Origin: an uncultured Actinomycetes bacterium
GTDB taxonomy: Bacteria; Actinomycetota; Actinomycetes; S36-B12
Length of the DNA stretch: 37,701 nucleotides
Direction of reading: 5' to 3'
Assembly (NCBI GenBank): GCA_903960135.1
Contig: CAJBZP010000016.1
Coordinates: 1 to 37,701 of the forward strand
The translations under genes and the position numbers were made by a program. Each line of letters begins with the position of its first letter. Position 1 is the first letter of the stretch. Under the pieces are notes generated by a model. It had not been told where the DNA came from and made no database searches. It saw only the letters and a program-made list of their open reading frames with translations. Positions 1 to 9,151 of this stretch are shown here, one piece after another.

Positions 1-1
1 G

Positions 2-877
2 ATCGACCTAATGGGGTATGCGCCAAAAGTCCAGCGCCCGGTCTTCTTGGCCATCGTCTCCTCACATGTCCTCGCACTGTTCTTAGGGCGCGAAGAAGCT
101 ATCCGCCCTGATGGTTTCATTGTTGAAGCACCACCGGCTGGTGGCCATAACGCGCCACCGCGGCGACCCGAAATCGACGAGCGCGGTGAAATGATTTTTG
201 GACCGCGTGACGAACCAGATCTCGACAAGATCGGGGCAACCGGTTTGCCCTACTGGCTCGCCGGTGCTGCAGGCACACCCGAGGCACTTCGCGCCGCACT
301 CGATCAAGGTGCGATGGGTATCCAGGTAGGCACCATTTTCGCACTCTCGAATGACTCCGGGATTCGACCTGATATCCGCGCAAAGATGCAAGCTGGCCTA
401 CACGAGGGCACGCTCTATGTGCGCACTGACCCGGTGGCCTCGCCAACCGGCTTCCCGTTCAAGATTGCCGAGATCGTCGGTACGACTTCACAGATACCGG
501 TCTACGAAGCCCGCCCGCGGTTATGTGACCTCGGCTACCTACGCACCGCATTTGTCAAAGCAGATGGTGATATCGGATACCGCTGCCCATCAGAGCCCGT
601 GCATATGTACGTGCGAAAAGGCGGCGATCTCGCTGACACCATTGGCCGGCAATGCCTTTGCAATGGTTTGACCGCTACCGCCGGACTTGCGCAAATCCAC
701 GCCGACGGTTACCTGGAAGCCCCCGTTGCGACCTTGGGCTCAGATCTGGCCGGTGCTAGACGGTTGGCCGAGCAGTACCCCGATGGCTGGTCCGCCGTCC
801 AAGTAATCCAGTGGCTCGTGTCACAGTCTTTAGACTCACCACGCATCAAGCAGGTGTCAGCACCTAGCCTCATCTGA
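2..877 (+). CDS. Nitronate monooxygenase / 2-nitropropane dioxygenase-like (PfaD-like) flavoprotein, 5'-truncated by window edge
   Basis: Reading frame is open to the window edge; motifs FIVEAPPAGGHNAPPR and GAMGIQVGTIFALSNDSG resemble the NMO/PfaD TIM-barrel family. Confidence 0.75.
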   Translation: MDLMGYAPKVQRPVFLAIVSSHVLALFLGREEAIRPDGFIVEAPPAGGHNAPPRRPEIDERGEMIFGPRDEPDLDKIGATGLPYWLAGAAGTPEALRAALDQGAMGIQVGTIFALSNDSGIRPDIRAKMQAGLHEGTLYVRTDPVASPTGFPFKIAEIVGTTSQIPVYEARPRLCDLGYLRTAFVKADGDIGYRCPSEPVHMYVRKGGDLADTIGRQCLCNGLTATAGLAQIHADGYLEAPVATLGSDLAGARRLAEQYPDGWSAVQVIQWLVSQSLDSPRIKQVSAPSLI

Positions 878-2253
878 TGCCCTTCAACACGATCTTCGAG
901 CCCTTTCGGATCCATTCGGTCGAGCCACTTAAGTTAACGACGCCGATCGAACGACGGCAAGCACTGGCCGCCGCTGAGTTCAATCTGTTCTCACTACGCT
1001 CCCGCGACGTCATCATTGATCTACTCACCGACTCTGGGACCGGGGCCATGAGCCGCGACCAATGGGCCGCCATCCAACACGGCGATGAGTCATATGCCGG
1101 GTCCCCATCTTGGGAGATGTTCCGCGACGCCGTGCAAAATCTCTTTCCGTTCAAGCATGTGATCCCGACGCACCAAGGTAGAGCCGCTGAGAAGATCCTG
1201 TTCTCGGTGTTCGGCGGCGCCGGAAACTTCATTCCTAATAACACGCACTTTGATACCACGCGCGCGAATATTGAATTCACCGGTGCCGTTGCAACAGACC
1301 TCGTGATAGATGAAGGCCTGGACCCGCAAAACTTGCACCCATTCAAGGGTAATCTTGACCCGATAAAGCTTGAGGCTTTTATCACCAAGCACGGGCGCGA
1401 GAACGTGCCGCTCATCATGCTCACCGTGACCAATAACTCCGGTGGTGGCCAACCGGTTTCGATGGCTAATATGCGTGAGATTCGTGAGATTTCCCTGCGC
1501 CATGGCATACCGCTCTATTTGGATGCTTGCCGGTTCGCTGAAAATGCCTGGTTCATTCGTGAGCGGGAAGTGGAGTTTGCGGACTGGGATGTCGCTGACA
1601 TCATTCGCGAGATGGCGGCACTCGCCGACGGCATGACCATGAGTGCCAAAAAAGATCCACTCGGCAATATCGGTGGTTGGCTGGCAATGAACGACGACGA
1701 CCTCGCCGAACGGTGCCGCACCATGTTGGTTCTGACCGAGGGTTTCCCAACATATGGCGGACTTGCTGGCCGGGATCTAGAGGCGTTGGCGGTTGGGCTC
1801 ACCGAGGCCGTCTCACATGATTACCTTAGGTATCGCATTAGGTCCACCGCCTACCTTGGTGAGTCACTCGCCGCGAGTGGGATTCCGGTGGTGCAGCCCA
1901 TCGGTGGCCACGCGGTCTATCTAGATGCGCGCGCATTACTGCCACACCTATCTCCGCTGCAGTACCCCGGGCAGTCGTTGGCTATTGCCCTATATGAAGC
2001 AGGGGGGATTCGCGGTTGTGAGATCGGCACCGTGATGTTCGGTCGGCAGCCAGATGGCACCGAGGTTGCGGCCGCGATGGATCTGGTGCGGTTGGCCATT
2101 CCTAGGCGCACATATACCCAAAGCCATATTGATTACGTAATCGAGGTTTGTCAGCAAGTTGCCGACCGATCAGGTGCTTTGCCCGGCTACCGCATTACCC
2201 GGGAACCGAAAGCGCTTCGGCACTTCACTTCAGCATTCGAGCCAATTAGTTAG
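877..2253 (+). CDS. tnaA: Tryptophanase / beta-eliminating lyase
   Basis: EPFRIHSVEP, DLLTDSGTGAM, PTHQGRAAEKI, MTMSAKKDPLGNIGG (PLP lysine region), EGFPTYGGLAGRD, RLAIPRRTYTQSHIDYV; GIRGCEIGT resembles tryptophanase more than tyrosine phenol-lyase. Start overlaps the upstream stop (TGATG). Confidence 0.85.
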   Translation: MPFNTIFEPFRIHSVEPLKLTTPIERRQALAAAEFNLFSLRSRDVIIDLLTDSGTGAMSRDQWAAIQHGDESYAGSPSWEMFRDAVQNLFPFKHVIPTHQGRAAEKILFSVFGGAGNFIPNNTHFDTTRANIEFTGAVATDLVIDEGLDPQNLHPFKGNLDPIKLEAFITKHGRENVPLIMLTVTNNSGGGQPVSMANMREIREISLRHGIPLYLDACRFAENAWFIREREVEFADWDVADIIREMAALADGMTMSAKKDPLGNIGGWLAMNDDDLAERCRTMLVLTEGFPTYGGLAGRDLEALAVGLTEAVSHDYLRYRIRSTAYLGESLAASGIPVVQPIGGHAVYLDARALLPHLSPLQYPGQSLAIALYEAGGIRGCEIGTVMFGRQPDGTEVAAAMDLVRLAIPRRTYTQSHIDYVIEVCQQVADRSGALPGYRITREPKALRHFTSAFEPIS

Positions 2254-2271
2254 CGGTCAAGATGGCGACTG

Positions 2272-2388
2272 CTACCACTTCTTGCCTTTTTCTTGCTCAC
2301 TGACCGAGGTGTCGAAGAACTTAACGCCGAGTGCGATGGCGCCAACGGTCAACCCGACGAAGACAACAATGCCGATTAAGTAATGCAC
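2272..2388 (-). CDS. Small single-TM membrane protein (38 aa, VHYLIGIVVFVGLTVGAIALGVKFFDTSVSEQEKGKKW)
   Basis: GTG start preceded by AAGGAG at 7-nt spacing; one hydrophobic helix followed by a charged tail. The track shows it only inside a longer upstream-extended ORF. Confidence 0.6.
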   Translation of the reverse strand: MHYLIGIVVFVGLTVGAIALGVKFFDTSVSEQEKGKKW

Positions 2389-2434
2389 GTGATTGCTCCT
2401 TGGGTTTGGTGACTGATGACCGTGCGTGCATCTT

Positions 2435-2449
2435 ACCCCGTGACGGGGT
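2435..2449. promoter_or_regulatory. Perfect inverted repeat ACCCCGT-G-ACGGGGT in a divergent intergenic region (possible operator)
   Basis: 7-bp perfect arms, 1-nt centre, between the small membrane ORF (-) and the MFS gene (+). Confidence 0.4.
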
Positions 2450-2480
2450 TGGTTGATCCGTAACCTGTAACGTCGCATTT

Positions 2481-3785
2481 GTGGTCGCGCTCCCCGCCCT
2501 TCGTGAAGTGCTGGCGCGTCCGGATTTTCGAAAACTTTGGTCGGTTCGCTTGGTTGGGCAGTTCTCCGATGGGCTCTTGCAAGCCGCCCTCACCACCTTT
2601 GTGTTGTTCTCCCCAGAACGCCAGCCTGATGCGGTTAAAGTCGCCGCCGCATTTGCGATCCTCTACCTGCCCTACTCCGTCATTGGCCCATTCGCCGGCG
2701 TGTTTCTAGATCGATGGCGCCGTCGCAATGTGCTCGTGCGGGCAAACCTGCTCAAGTCCTTGGTCACCTTGCCAATAGTGGCGTTGGTGTTCGCTGGCAA
2801 TGACGGACTTTGGCTCGGAGTGAGCGTCCTTGCGGTGTTGGGGATCGGACGTTTCGTCCTGGCTGGGTTGTCCGCGTCGCTGCCCCATGTGGTGGACGGA
2901 CGTGACCTCGTGACGGCGAATGCACTGACACCAACTTCAGGAACTATTGCCGCCGCCATCGGTGCCCTGCTCGGTGTCACCCTTCGCGGCGTAATAGGTG
3001 GTGGTGACTTCGGCAGCCAAGTCGTGCTCTTCGCAGCCGCAGCCGGTTTCGCTTTAGCCGGCTTGCTCGCAGTTCGTCTCGGTAAGGACACCTTGGGGCC
3101 AAGCGGGGAGAAACCCGCCGACACCGTGCGCGGCGTACTCCTTGGCCTAATCGACGGAGTGCGGGTGTTAGGCCGTAATCGCATTCCGCGCCGGGCAATA
3201 ACCGTGGTCGGGATGCATCGCATAGCCTTTGGTATTTTGACCGCAGGTGCGCTCTTGCTGGTGCGCGAGACTTTCAATGAGATGGTTCAGGCGGATTCGG
3301 CACTGGGTCAATTCGCGATCATCACCGCCGCCGCCGCCATCGGCGCCCTGCTCGGGGCGGTGCTAACTCCCGGGGCGACCCGCCGGTTCGGGGCCGTTCG
3401 CTGGTCGGCTTTTGCCTTACTACAGGCCGGCACCATCGGTGCCGTCCTGATATTCATCGGTGCGATGGCACCCGCATTCATCGCCCTTCTTGGTGGCGCG
3501 CTCTCCATGGGATTCGCTGGTCAATCGGTAAAGGTGTGCTCGGATACCTTGATCCAGCGGCACATCCCAGACGATCACCTAGGTCGCATCTTCGCCTTAT
3601 TCGACATGATCGTAAATGTGGCTTTGGTTTTAGGGATCACTTTGATGGCCCTACTAGCCCCGAAAAGTGGACAAGCGCCCTGGGCCTACGCAGGGGTTGG
3701 CGTCTTACTAATTGCCACAGCTACTTGGTATCTAACGGGTAGGGGCAATAGGCTCCCCTCAACAGCCACTTCGTCAGGCCAATGA
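2481..3785 (+). CDS. MFS transporter
   Basis: 434 aa, multiple TM helices; LPYSVIGPFAGVFLDRWRRRNVLV is a typical MFS loop 2-3 signature. Confidence 0.8.
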   Translation: MVALPALREVLARPDFRKLWSVRLVGQFSDGLLQAALTTFVLFSPERQPDAVKVAAAFAILYLPYSVIGPFAGVFLDRWRRRNVLVRANLLKSLVTLPIVALVFAGNDGLWLGVSVLAVLGIGRFVLAGLSASLPHVVDGRDLVTANALTPTSGTIAAAIGALLGVTLRGVIGGGDFGSQVVLFAAAAGFALAGLLAVRLGKDTLGPSGEKPADTVRGVLLGLIDGVRVLGRNRIPRRAITVVGMHRIAFGILTAGALLLVRETFNEMVQADSALGQFAIITAAAAIGALLGAVLTPGATRRFGAVRWSAFALLQAGTIGAVLIFIGAMAPAFIALLGGALSMGFAGQSVKVCSDTLIQRHIPDDHLGRIFALFDMIVNVALVLGITLMALLAPKSGQAPWAYAGVGVLLIATATWYLTGRGNRLPSTATSSGQ

Positions 3786-3825
3786 AGTCGTAATCGGTCT
3801 GGCCATTGAGACCTTCAGGAGCCGC

Positions 3826-5028
3826 ATGAGCGACGTTTCGACCGCCGATAAGCGCTGGGGCATCAGGTCAATTGCCGCTGTTCTAATCTTCGTCATCGCC
3901 GCAGCGCTTACCCCGATTGCCATGGTCGGCCACTGGGGTCATGCCACGGTCGTTAACAGCGAGCAGTTCATCGCCACTGTCGTTCCGTTGGCTGACTCGC
4001 CAGAGGTGCAGGCCGCAGTCACCGAGGCTGTGACCGAAGCAATCGTCAAGCAGGTAGACACCTCAGCAATTGTTGGTGACTTTCTCGGCGGGCTCCTGAA
4101 CAATGATCAACTCTCCTCGGCATTGTCCGCACCTATCGCAGCGGGCGTTAACAAGCTGATCGGGCAAATAGTCGAAGGCTTCATCACCTCCGACGCATTC
4201 CAGAAACTGTGGATCACCCTTGCCAGTGCGATCCAAAAGAGTGTCGTGGCGATTCTCGAGGGCGGTAATGAAGGCCCCGTGCAGATGCAAGGCGACCAAC
4301 TCGTCCTTGACATCACCGACCTACTGACGGCTGTTCAAGCTCAACTTGTTTCCCAAGGTGTGACTATTGCCGACAAAGTCACCGTTCCGGATTCCGACCG
4401 CCAAATCGTGCTCTTTGAAGCACCTGCCGTCGCGCAATTGCAGTTCATCTACTCACTTGCCTCACCGGTTCTGCAATGGTTCCCGCTGCTGATCGCAATC
4501 TTGTTCGGCCTCGCGATCACTTTGGCTCGCCGGCGCCCCCGAATGGTGCTTGCAGTTGGTCTCGCACTTGTTGTAACAGGTGGACTTACCACTTGGGGGC
4601 TGGGTCTGGGTGAGACTTTCTTCGTTGACCAACTCGCCGGTACGGTCTTTGGCGGGGCTTCTGGGATTTTCTGGAACACCTTGTTGAACTACCTGATCAT
4701 TGGCCTCCAGAGTCTTCTCATCTTCGGCGTGGTGGTCGCGGTTGCCGGTTGGTTCGCGGGTCGATCTCGGCCGGCAGTAAAACTGCGTGCCCATCTTGTT
4801 GCTGGCCTCACGGAAATCGGCTCATCACTTCCGGCGAACGGGTTGAGCGCATTTTTGCGGGCGCGCGCTGACGCGGTGCGCTGGATCATCACCGCTGTCC
4901 TGGTTTTCGCCCTGGTGGTTGGTGATGTGATGTCACTAAATCGCATGATCTGGCTGCTTTTGTTGACGGGCGGATTATTCACATTGCTACAGGTGCTAAT
5001 TGCTGACAAGAAAGAAACTGCTGGCTAA
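3826..5028 (+). CDS. Conserved actinobacterial integral membrane protein (hypothetical)
   Basis: 400 aa; N-terminal TM, VNSEQFIATVVPLADSPEVQAAVTEAVT extracytoplasmic region, several C-terminal TM helices; AGGAG upstream of ATG. Confidence 0.65.
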   Translation: MSDVSTADKRWGIRSIAAVLIFVIAAALTPIAMVGHWGHATVVNSEQFIATVVPLADSPEVQAAVTEAVTEAIVKQVDTSAIVGDFLGGLLNNDQLSSALSAPIAAGVNKLIGQIVEGFITSDAFQKLWITLASAIQKSVVAILEGGNEGPVQMQGDQLVLDITDLLTAVQAQLVSQGVTIADKVTVPDSDRQIVLFEAPAVAQLQFIYSLASPVLQWFPLLIAILFGLAITLARRRPRMVLAVGLALVVTGGLTTWGLGLGETFFVDQLAGTVFGGASGIFWNTLLNYLIIGLQSLLIFGVVVAVAGWFAGRSRPAVKLRAHLVAGLTEIGSSLPANGLSAFLRARADAVRWIITAVLVFALVVGDVMSLNRMIWLLLLTGGLFTLLQVLIADKKETAG

Positions 5029-6485
5029 ACCACCGGCGTACGAACAGCTTGGATTCCGTGCTCACTGCTCGCGGTAAACGCCAGGTTTGTCGCTGCTACC
5101 TCATCTTTCGTGACGGCCACCTGACCACTGGTAATGGCTTCGGTGTAGGCAGCGAAATCCTTACCGACCTGCTCCGCATACACCAGCCCGAAGTTCATCA
5201 TCGCGTTGTCGAACTTGGTACTGGTGCCAAGGTACGACGCAATGGCAATCGCGTCGCCAGATCGTGCATGCGCTCGAGCAAGGGTGTGACCGCAGATCCT
5301 CGCGTACGCGAGCAGGTTGTCAGGGCCTAACAAGGTGACATCCGGTGACCACTTCATGTCACGCAGTTGTCGAATGTAGAAGTCACGGCCTTGACTCCCG
5401 CGAATCCAGCCCAAGAAGATATCGCTGGCCGCCTGAGTCAGGCGTTGACCGCTGACTACCCGCTCCCCTTGCTTATCGAACGCACTTGGTGCGGTAACCG
5501 GCTCAAGCACACTTCTAACCGCCTGCTTAACCTGCAACACCAACAGGTCCGACTCGTCACGGCCTTGAAGTAAAATCACAAATGCGAGCAGCCCGACACT
5601 GCCCACGCCAACCACTTTGTGGCCAATATCCACCAATTGATATCGGCTCAGCAGTTCGCGCCGATCATCGATCAAGGTCCCCTGGTATTGATCGACGAGC
5701 CCACTAATTACGGGGTGCACATCGCTCCCCATGGCAATCCGTACCAAGACCGGTGGGGCATTGACAAATTGGCGCCGTCCGTCAACAACTTCGGTCAACT
5801 TGCTGATCGCCGACCAAGCGTCACGCTTTTGCGCCTTCGCTACGGTTTTCTCGGCGGCCACCACCCCCTTCTTACCGGCAACATCTCGCCCCCAGCCAAC
5901 AAGTACGCTGGCATCAACCCGGTTGTACCAGACATCCAACTCACCCATCTGCGCGAAATTTGCAATGGCGGTGCGATACGAGTTTGCGGCCGCGCGCGTA
6001 GTGCTTTCAATTTCAGCACTAGAAAAGCCGTTGTTTTGCGCCGCCAACGTGAAAGATGTTGTTAACCGTGCGACATCGAATTCGAACGGGCCTGGCAAAG
6101 TCTCATCAAAGTCATTTATGTCGAAGATGACTGCCCGATCAGGCGCTGCGAATAACCCAAAGTTCGAAAGGTGGGCGTCACCGCATAACTGAACCTGTAG
6201 TCCGGTGTTCGGACGGGTACCAAGATCCGTCGCCATCGTCAATGCCGAACCGCGATAGAAAGTAAATGGGTTAACCGACATCCTCGAGTGTCTGAGCGGC
6301 AGCAGAGTCGGAACTCGATCCACCTCTTGCCCGGCAAGTTGAGCAACGACATTTTGGCGATCGGGCCCCGGTTCCCAAACCGCCAGCGCGGTGCGTGGCG
6401 CAAGTTTTCGGGCATCCAGCCCAAGGGTCTCGCGCGCTCCTACCGTGCTAGCTCGGCTGCTGCCTGGACCGTTGTGTGTAGACAT
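5025..6485 (-). CDS. DUF2252 family protein
   Basis: FYRGSALTMATDL, LCGDAHLSNFGLFAAPDRAVIFDINDFDETLPGPFEFDVARL is the diagnostic DUF2252 block. Confidence 0.88.
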   Translation of the reverse strand: MSTHNGPGSSRASTVGARETLGLDARKLAPRTALAVWEPGPDRQNVVAQLAGQEVDRVPTLLPLRHSRMSVNPFTFYRGSALTMATDLGTRPNTGLQVQLCGDAHLSNFGLFAAPDRAVIFDINDFDETLPGPFEFDVARLTTSFTLAAQNNGFSSAEIESTTRAAANSYRTAIANFAQMGELDVWYNRVDASVLVGWGRDVAGKKGVVAAEKTVAKAQKRDAWSAISKLTEVVDGRRQFVNAPPVLVRIAMGSDVHPVISGLVDQYQGTLIDDRRELLSRYQLVDIGHKVVGVGSVGLLAFVILLQGRDESDLLVLQVKQAVRSVLEPVTAPSAFDKQGERVVSGQRLTQAASDIFLGWIRGSQGRDFYIRQLRDMKWSPDVTLLGPDNLLAYARICGHTLARAHARSGDAIAIASYLGTSTKFDNAMMNFGLVYAEQVGKDFAAYTEAITSGQVAVTKDEVAATNLAFTASSEHGIQAVRTPVV

Positions 6486-6528
6486 GGGAGCAGGGTAGTC
6501 GCCTTGTTCGGTACTTACCCAGTAAAAA

Positions 6529-6563
6529 TTGACATGTTATGACCAACCAACTAGTTTGTTAGT
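6529..6563 (+). promoter_or_regulatory. Promoter/operator of the Phd-PIN operon: TTGACA (6529-6534), TAGTTT (6552-6557), overlapping near-palindrome AACCAACTAGTTTGTT (6545-6560)
   Basis: 17-bp spacer; predicted +1 falls about on the ATG at 6564; palindrome with one mismatched pair covers the -10. Confidence 0.55.
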
Positions 6564-6806
6564 ATGACAATCGAAGTAGGAGTTTTCGAGGCCAAGACGC
6601 ACCTTTCCGCGCTCCTGGACCAAGTAGTGGCCGGCGAAGATTTCCTCATAACTAAAAGAGGCCAGGTGGTGGCGCGCCTTGGACCCGCAGTTGAGCCCGG
6701 ATCCCGGGTTGACGAGGCCTACCGGCTACTCGCACTCGCTCGGAGCAACTCGAACCCAGGACCAGATTCGATTCGCGAGTTAATTGATGACGGCAGATAC
6801 AAGTGA
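6564..6806 (+). CDS. Type II antitoxin, Phd/YefM family
   Basis: MTIEVGVFEAKTHLSALLDQVVAGEDFLITKRGQVVARLGP is a classic Phd/YefM N-terminus; overlaps the downstream PIN gene by 4 bp. Confidence 0.85.
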   Translation: MTIEVGVFEAKTHLSALLDQVVAGEDFLITKRGQVVARLGPAVEPGSRVDEAYRLLALARSNSNPGPDSIRELIDDGRYK

Positions 6807-7207
6807 AAGTGGTCCTCGACGCCTCCGTTGCCATCAGTTTCATCATCATTGATGAGTTTTCGCAACAAGCGAGCAAGGCACTTGAGCGGGTGGCCGAACA
6901 AGGCGCTTTGGTTCCCGCTCTTTGGGATTTCGAACTTGCCAATGCCCTTCGATCGGCGGAGCGCCGCGGCCGCATCTCACAGGCCGGAACTGCTCAGGGG
7001 ATTGCCGGTATCAAAGGACTCGATATTGAGCGAGTTGGGCCGCCCACCAATCTGACCCGCCTCATTGACGTTGCGCGTGAACGTGATTTAAGTGTGTACG
7101 ACAGCTCCTATCTGGCATTGGCTCTTGACCGGGGGCTTCCCCTCCTGACCTTCGACACCCGACTTGGGCAGGCCGCAGCAGCGGCTGGGGTGCACCTAAT
7201 CCAGTAA
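6803..7207 (+). CDS. VapC-like PIN-domain toxin
   Basis: VVLDASVAISFI, WDFELANAL, DVARERDLSVYDSSYLALALDRGLPLLTFDTRL: PIN acidic residues present. Confidence 0.87.
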   Translation: MKVVLDASVAISFIIIDEFSQQASKALERVAEQGALVPALWDFELANALRSAERRGRISQAGTAQGIAGIKGLDIERVGPPTNLTRLIDVARERDLSVYDSSYLALALDRGLPLLTFDTRLGQAAAAAGVHLIQ

Positions 7208-7220
7208 TTAAGCTGCGCCG

Positions 7221-8654
7221 CTATCGGCGCGCGGCCCACCAGGCAAGAAGGGCCTCGGTGGCCTGCGCCTCCCCAAGGGGCCCGCGATCTAGGCGCAGAT
7301 CCATCAAGAACCGATACGCCTCACCAACGACCGGGCCCGGTGGCAGATCCAAGATGCGCATGATCGCCGCACCATCAAGGTCTGGGCGCAAGGCCGCAAG
7401 TTCCTCCTCCTGTTCCAAAACATTGATGCGATTTTCTAGGCTGCTATAGGCCTGCTGCAGTGCCGCGGCCCGGCGCTTATTTCGCGTAGTGGAATCAGCA
7501 CGCGTGAGCTTATGCAGTTGCACGAGTTGGTCACCCGCATCGCGCACATACCGACGCACCGCTGAGTCAGTCCATTCGCCGGTGCCGTATCCGTGAAAGC
7601 GCAGGTGTAATTCAACCAACCGGGCCACCTGGTCGGTGGTCTCGTTTGAGAACCGCATGGCCCGCATGCGCTTCTTGACCATCCGAGCTCCTACCATCTC
7701 GTGATGGTGAAATGACACCCCGCCATCTTTTTCAAACTTGCGAGTTTTGGGTTTGCCGATGTCATGCAGTAGCGCAGCAAGTCGCAGCACCGGGTCGGGT
7801 CCACTAACCGGTTCGTGCAAAGTCTCCATCGCAATTGCCTGCTCAAGCACCATCATCGAGTGCTCATAGACATCCTTGTGGCGGTGGTGCTCGTCCTCGG
7901 CTAGGCGAAGCGCCGGTAATTCAGGCAAAATCCAGTCGGCTACCCCGGTTTCGACAAGTAATTCCAAACCCGAGCGCGGATCAGGTGCCATGAGGGTCTT
8001 CATAAATTCCTCGCGCACGCGCTCTGCTGACACGATGGTGATGCGCTCAGCTTGCTCGCCCATTGCCTGCAAGACCTCATCGCTGACCCGGAAGCCAAGT
8101 TGGGCCACGAAACGTGCGGCCCGCATGATGCGCAGCGGATCATCGTCAAATGAATCCTGAGCCCGACCAGGTGTGCGGAGCAGGTAGTTGTCCAGATCGG
8201 ATGCACCCGCAAAAAGGTCGACCAACTGCATCTGGGGTAGTCGAAGTGCTAAGGCATTTATCGTAAAATCCCGGCGCGCCAAATCACCCTCCAGGGTGTC
8301 GCCGAAGTCCACAACCGGCTTGCGGGAATCCCGGTCATACTGCTCGGTTCGATAGGTGGTGATTTCACATTCACGCCCCGAAATCCGGGCCCCGACGGTG
8401 CCAAAGCGGATCCCGACATCCCAAACCGCCGAGGCCAGCGGAGTTAACAGCTCGATGATGACTTCTGGTCGCGCATCGGTCGTGAAATCCAAATCCCCGG
8501 TCGCACCCACCCGGCCGAGCAGGGCATCTCGCACCGGGCCGCCGACCAGGGCGATCTCGTGACCGGCACCGGTAAATCTCTCCCCCAGGTCGGTCAAAAG
8601 CCCCGAAATCGGGGCCAATTTGGCGATTGCCTGGAGTTCCGCTGGAGTCGACAC
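7221..8654 (-). CDS. cca: CCA tRNA nucleotidyltransferase / poly(A) polymerase family with HD domain
   Basis: LVGGPVRDALLGR, DLDFTTDARPE, RRDFTINALAL, DDPLRIMRAARF, LLHDIGKPKTR; adjacent to NUDIX and murJ as in other actinobacteria. Confidence 0.92.
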   Translation of the reverse strand: MSTPAELQAIAKLAPISGLLTDLGERFTGAGHEIALVGGPVRDALLGRVGATGDLDFTTDARPEVIIELLTPLASAVWDVGIRFGTVGARISGRECEITTYRTEQYDRDSRKPVVDFGDTLEGDLARRDFTINALALRLPQMQLVDLFAGASDLDNYLLRTPGRAQDSFDDDPLRIMRAARFVAQLGFRVSDEVLQAMGEQAERITIVSAERVREEFMKTLMAPDPRSGLELLVETGVADWILPELPALRLAEDEHHRHKDVYEHSMMVLEQAIAMETLHEPVSGPDPVLRLAALLHDIGKPKTRKFEKDGGVSFHHHEMVGARMVKKRMRAMRFSNETTDQVARLVELHLRFHGYGTGEWTDSAVRRYVRDAGDQLVQLHKLTRADSTTRNKRRAAALQQAYSSLENRINVLEQEEELAALRPDLDGAAIMRILDLPPGPVVGEAYRFLMDLRLDRGPLGEAQATEALLAWWAARR

Positions 8655-8698
8655 ACATAGCAGCGTAATGACTGAACCCTCAGGTTTATCCTGCCGAT

Positions 8699-9151
8699 AT
8701 GGGTAAGCACATTCCGAGTGTCGAGGAGACCTCGGCCGGCGGGTTGGTGCTGGACCTCAGCGGTGCCCTGCCCATGGCTGCGCTGATCGCGCGCCACGAC
8801 CGAAATGGCCGCCTGATCTGGCTGCTGCCCAAGGGGCATGTGGAGACCGGCGAGACAAATGAGGAGGCCGCCATCCGCGAGGTGGCCGAAGAAACCGGGA
8901 TCACCGCCAGCATCTTGGCGCCCCTTGGGGTCATTGATTTTTGGTTCATGACACCTAATCAGCGCATCCACAAGACCGTCCACCACTATCTTTTGCAGGC
9001 TATCGGCGGTGAGCTCAGCGACACCGATATCGAAGTAGTCGAAGTCGCTTGGGTGCCCCTTGCTGAAGTCCGTGCCAAACTTCGCTACCCCGATGAGCGC
9101 AAACTCATCACCAAAGTTTCAGACTTACTTGGCGATACGTGCCTAACCTGA
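8699..9151 (+). CDS. NUDIX hydrolase
   Basis: [23 protein letters not shown] matches the Nudix box. Confidence 0.92.
   Translation: MGKHIPSVEETSAGGLVLDLSGALPMAALIARHDRNGRLIWLLPKGHVETGETNEEAAIREVAEETGITASILAPLGVIDFWFMTPNQRIHKTVHHYLLQAIGGELSDTDIEVVEVAWVPLAEVRAKLRYPDERKLITKVSDLLGDTCLT

Noticed and set aside
870-1508. 212-aa minus-strand ORF opposite tnaA
   Set aside because: Shadow ORF; the plus strand has clear tryptophanase motifs throughout.
2672-3277. 201-aa minus-strand ORF opposite the MFS gene
   Set aside because: Basic Pro/Ser/Arg-rich shadow translation with no recognisable motif.
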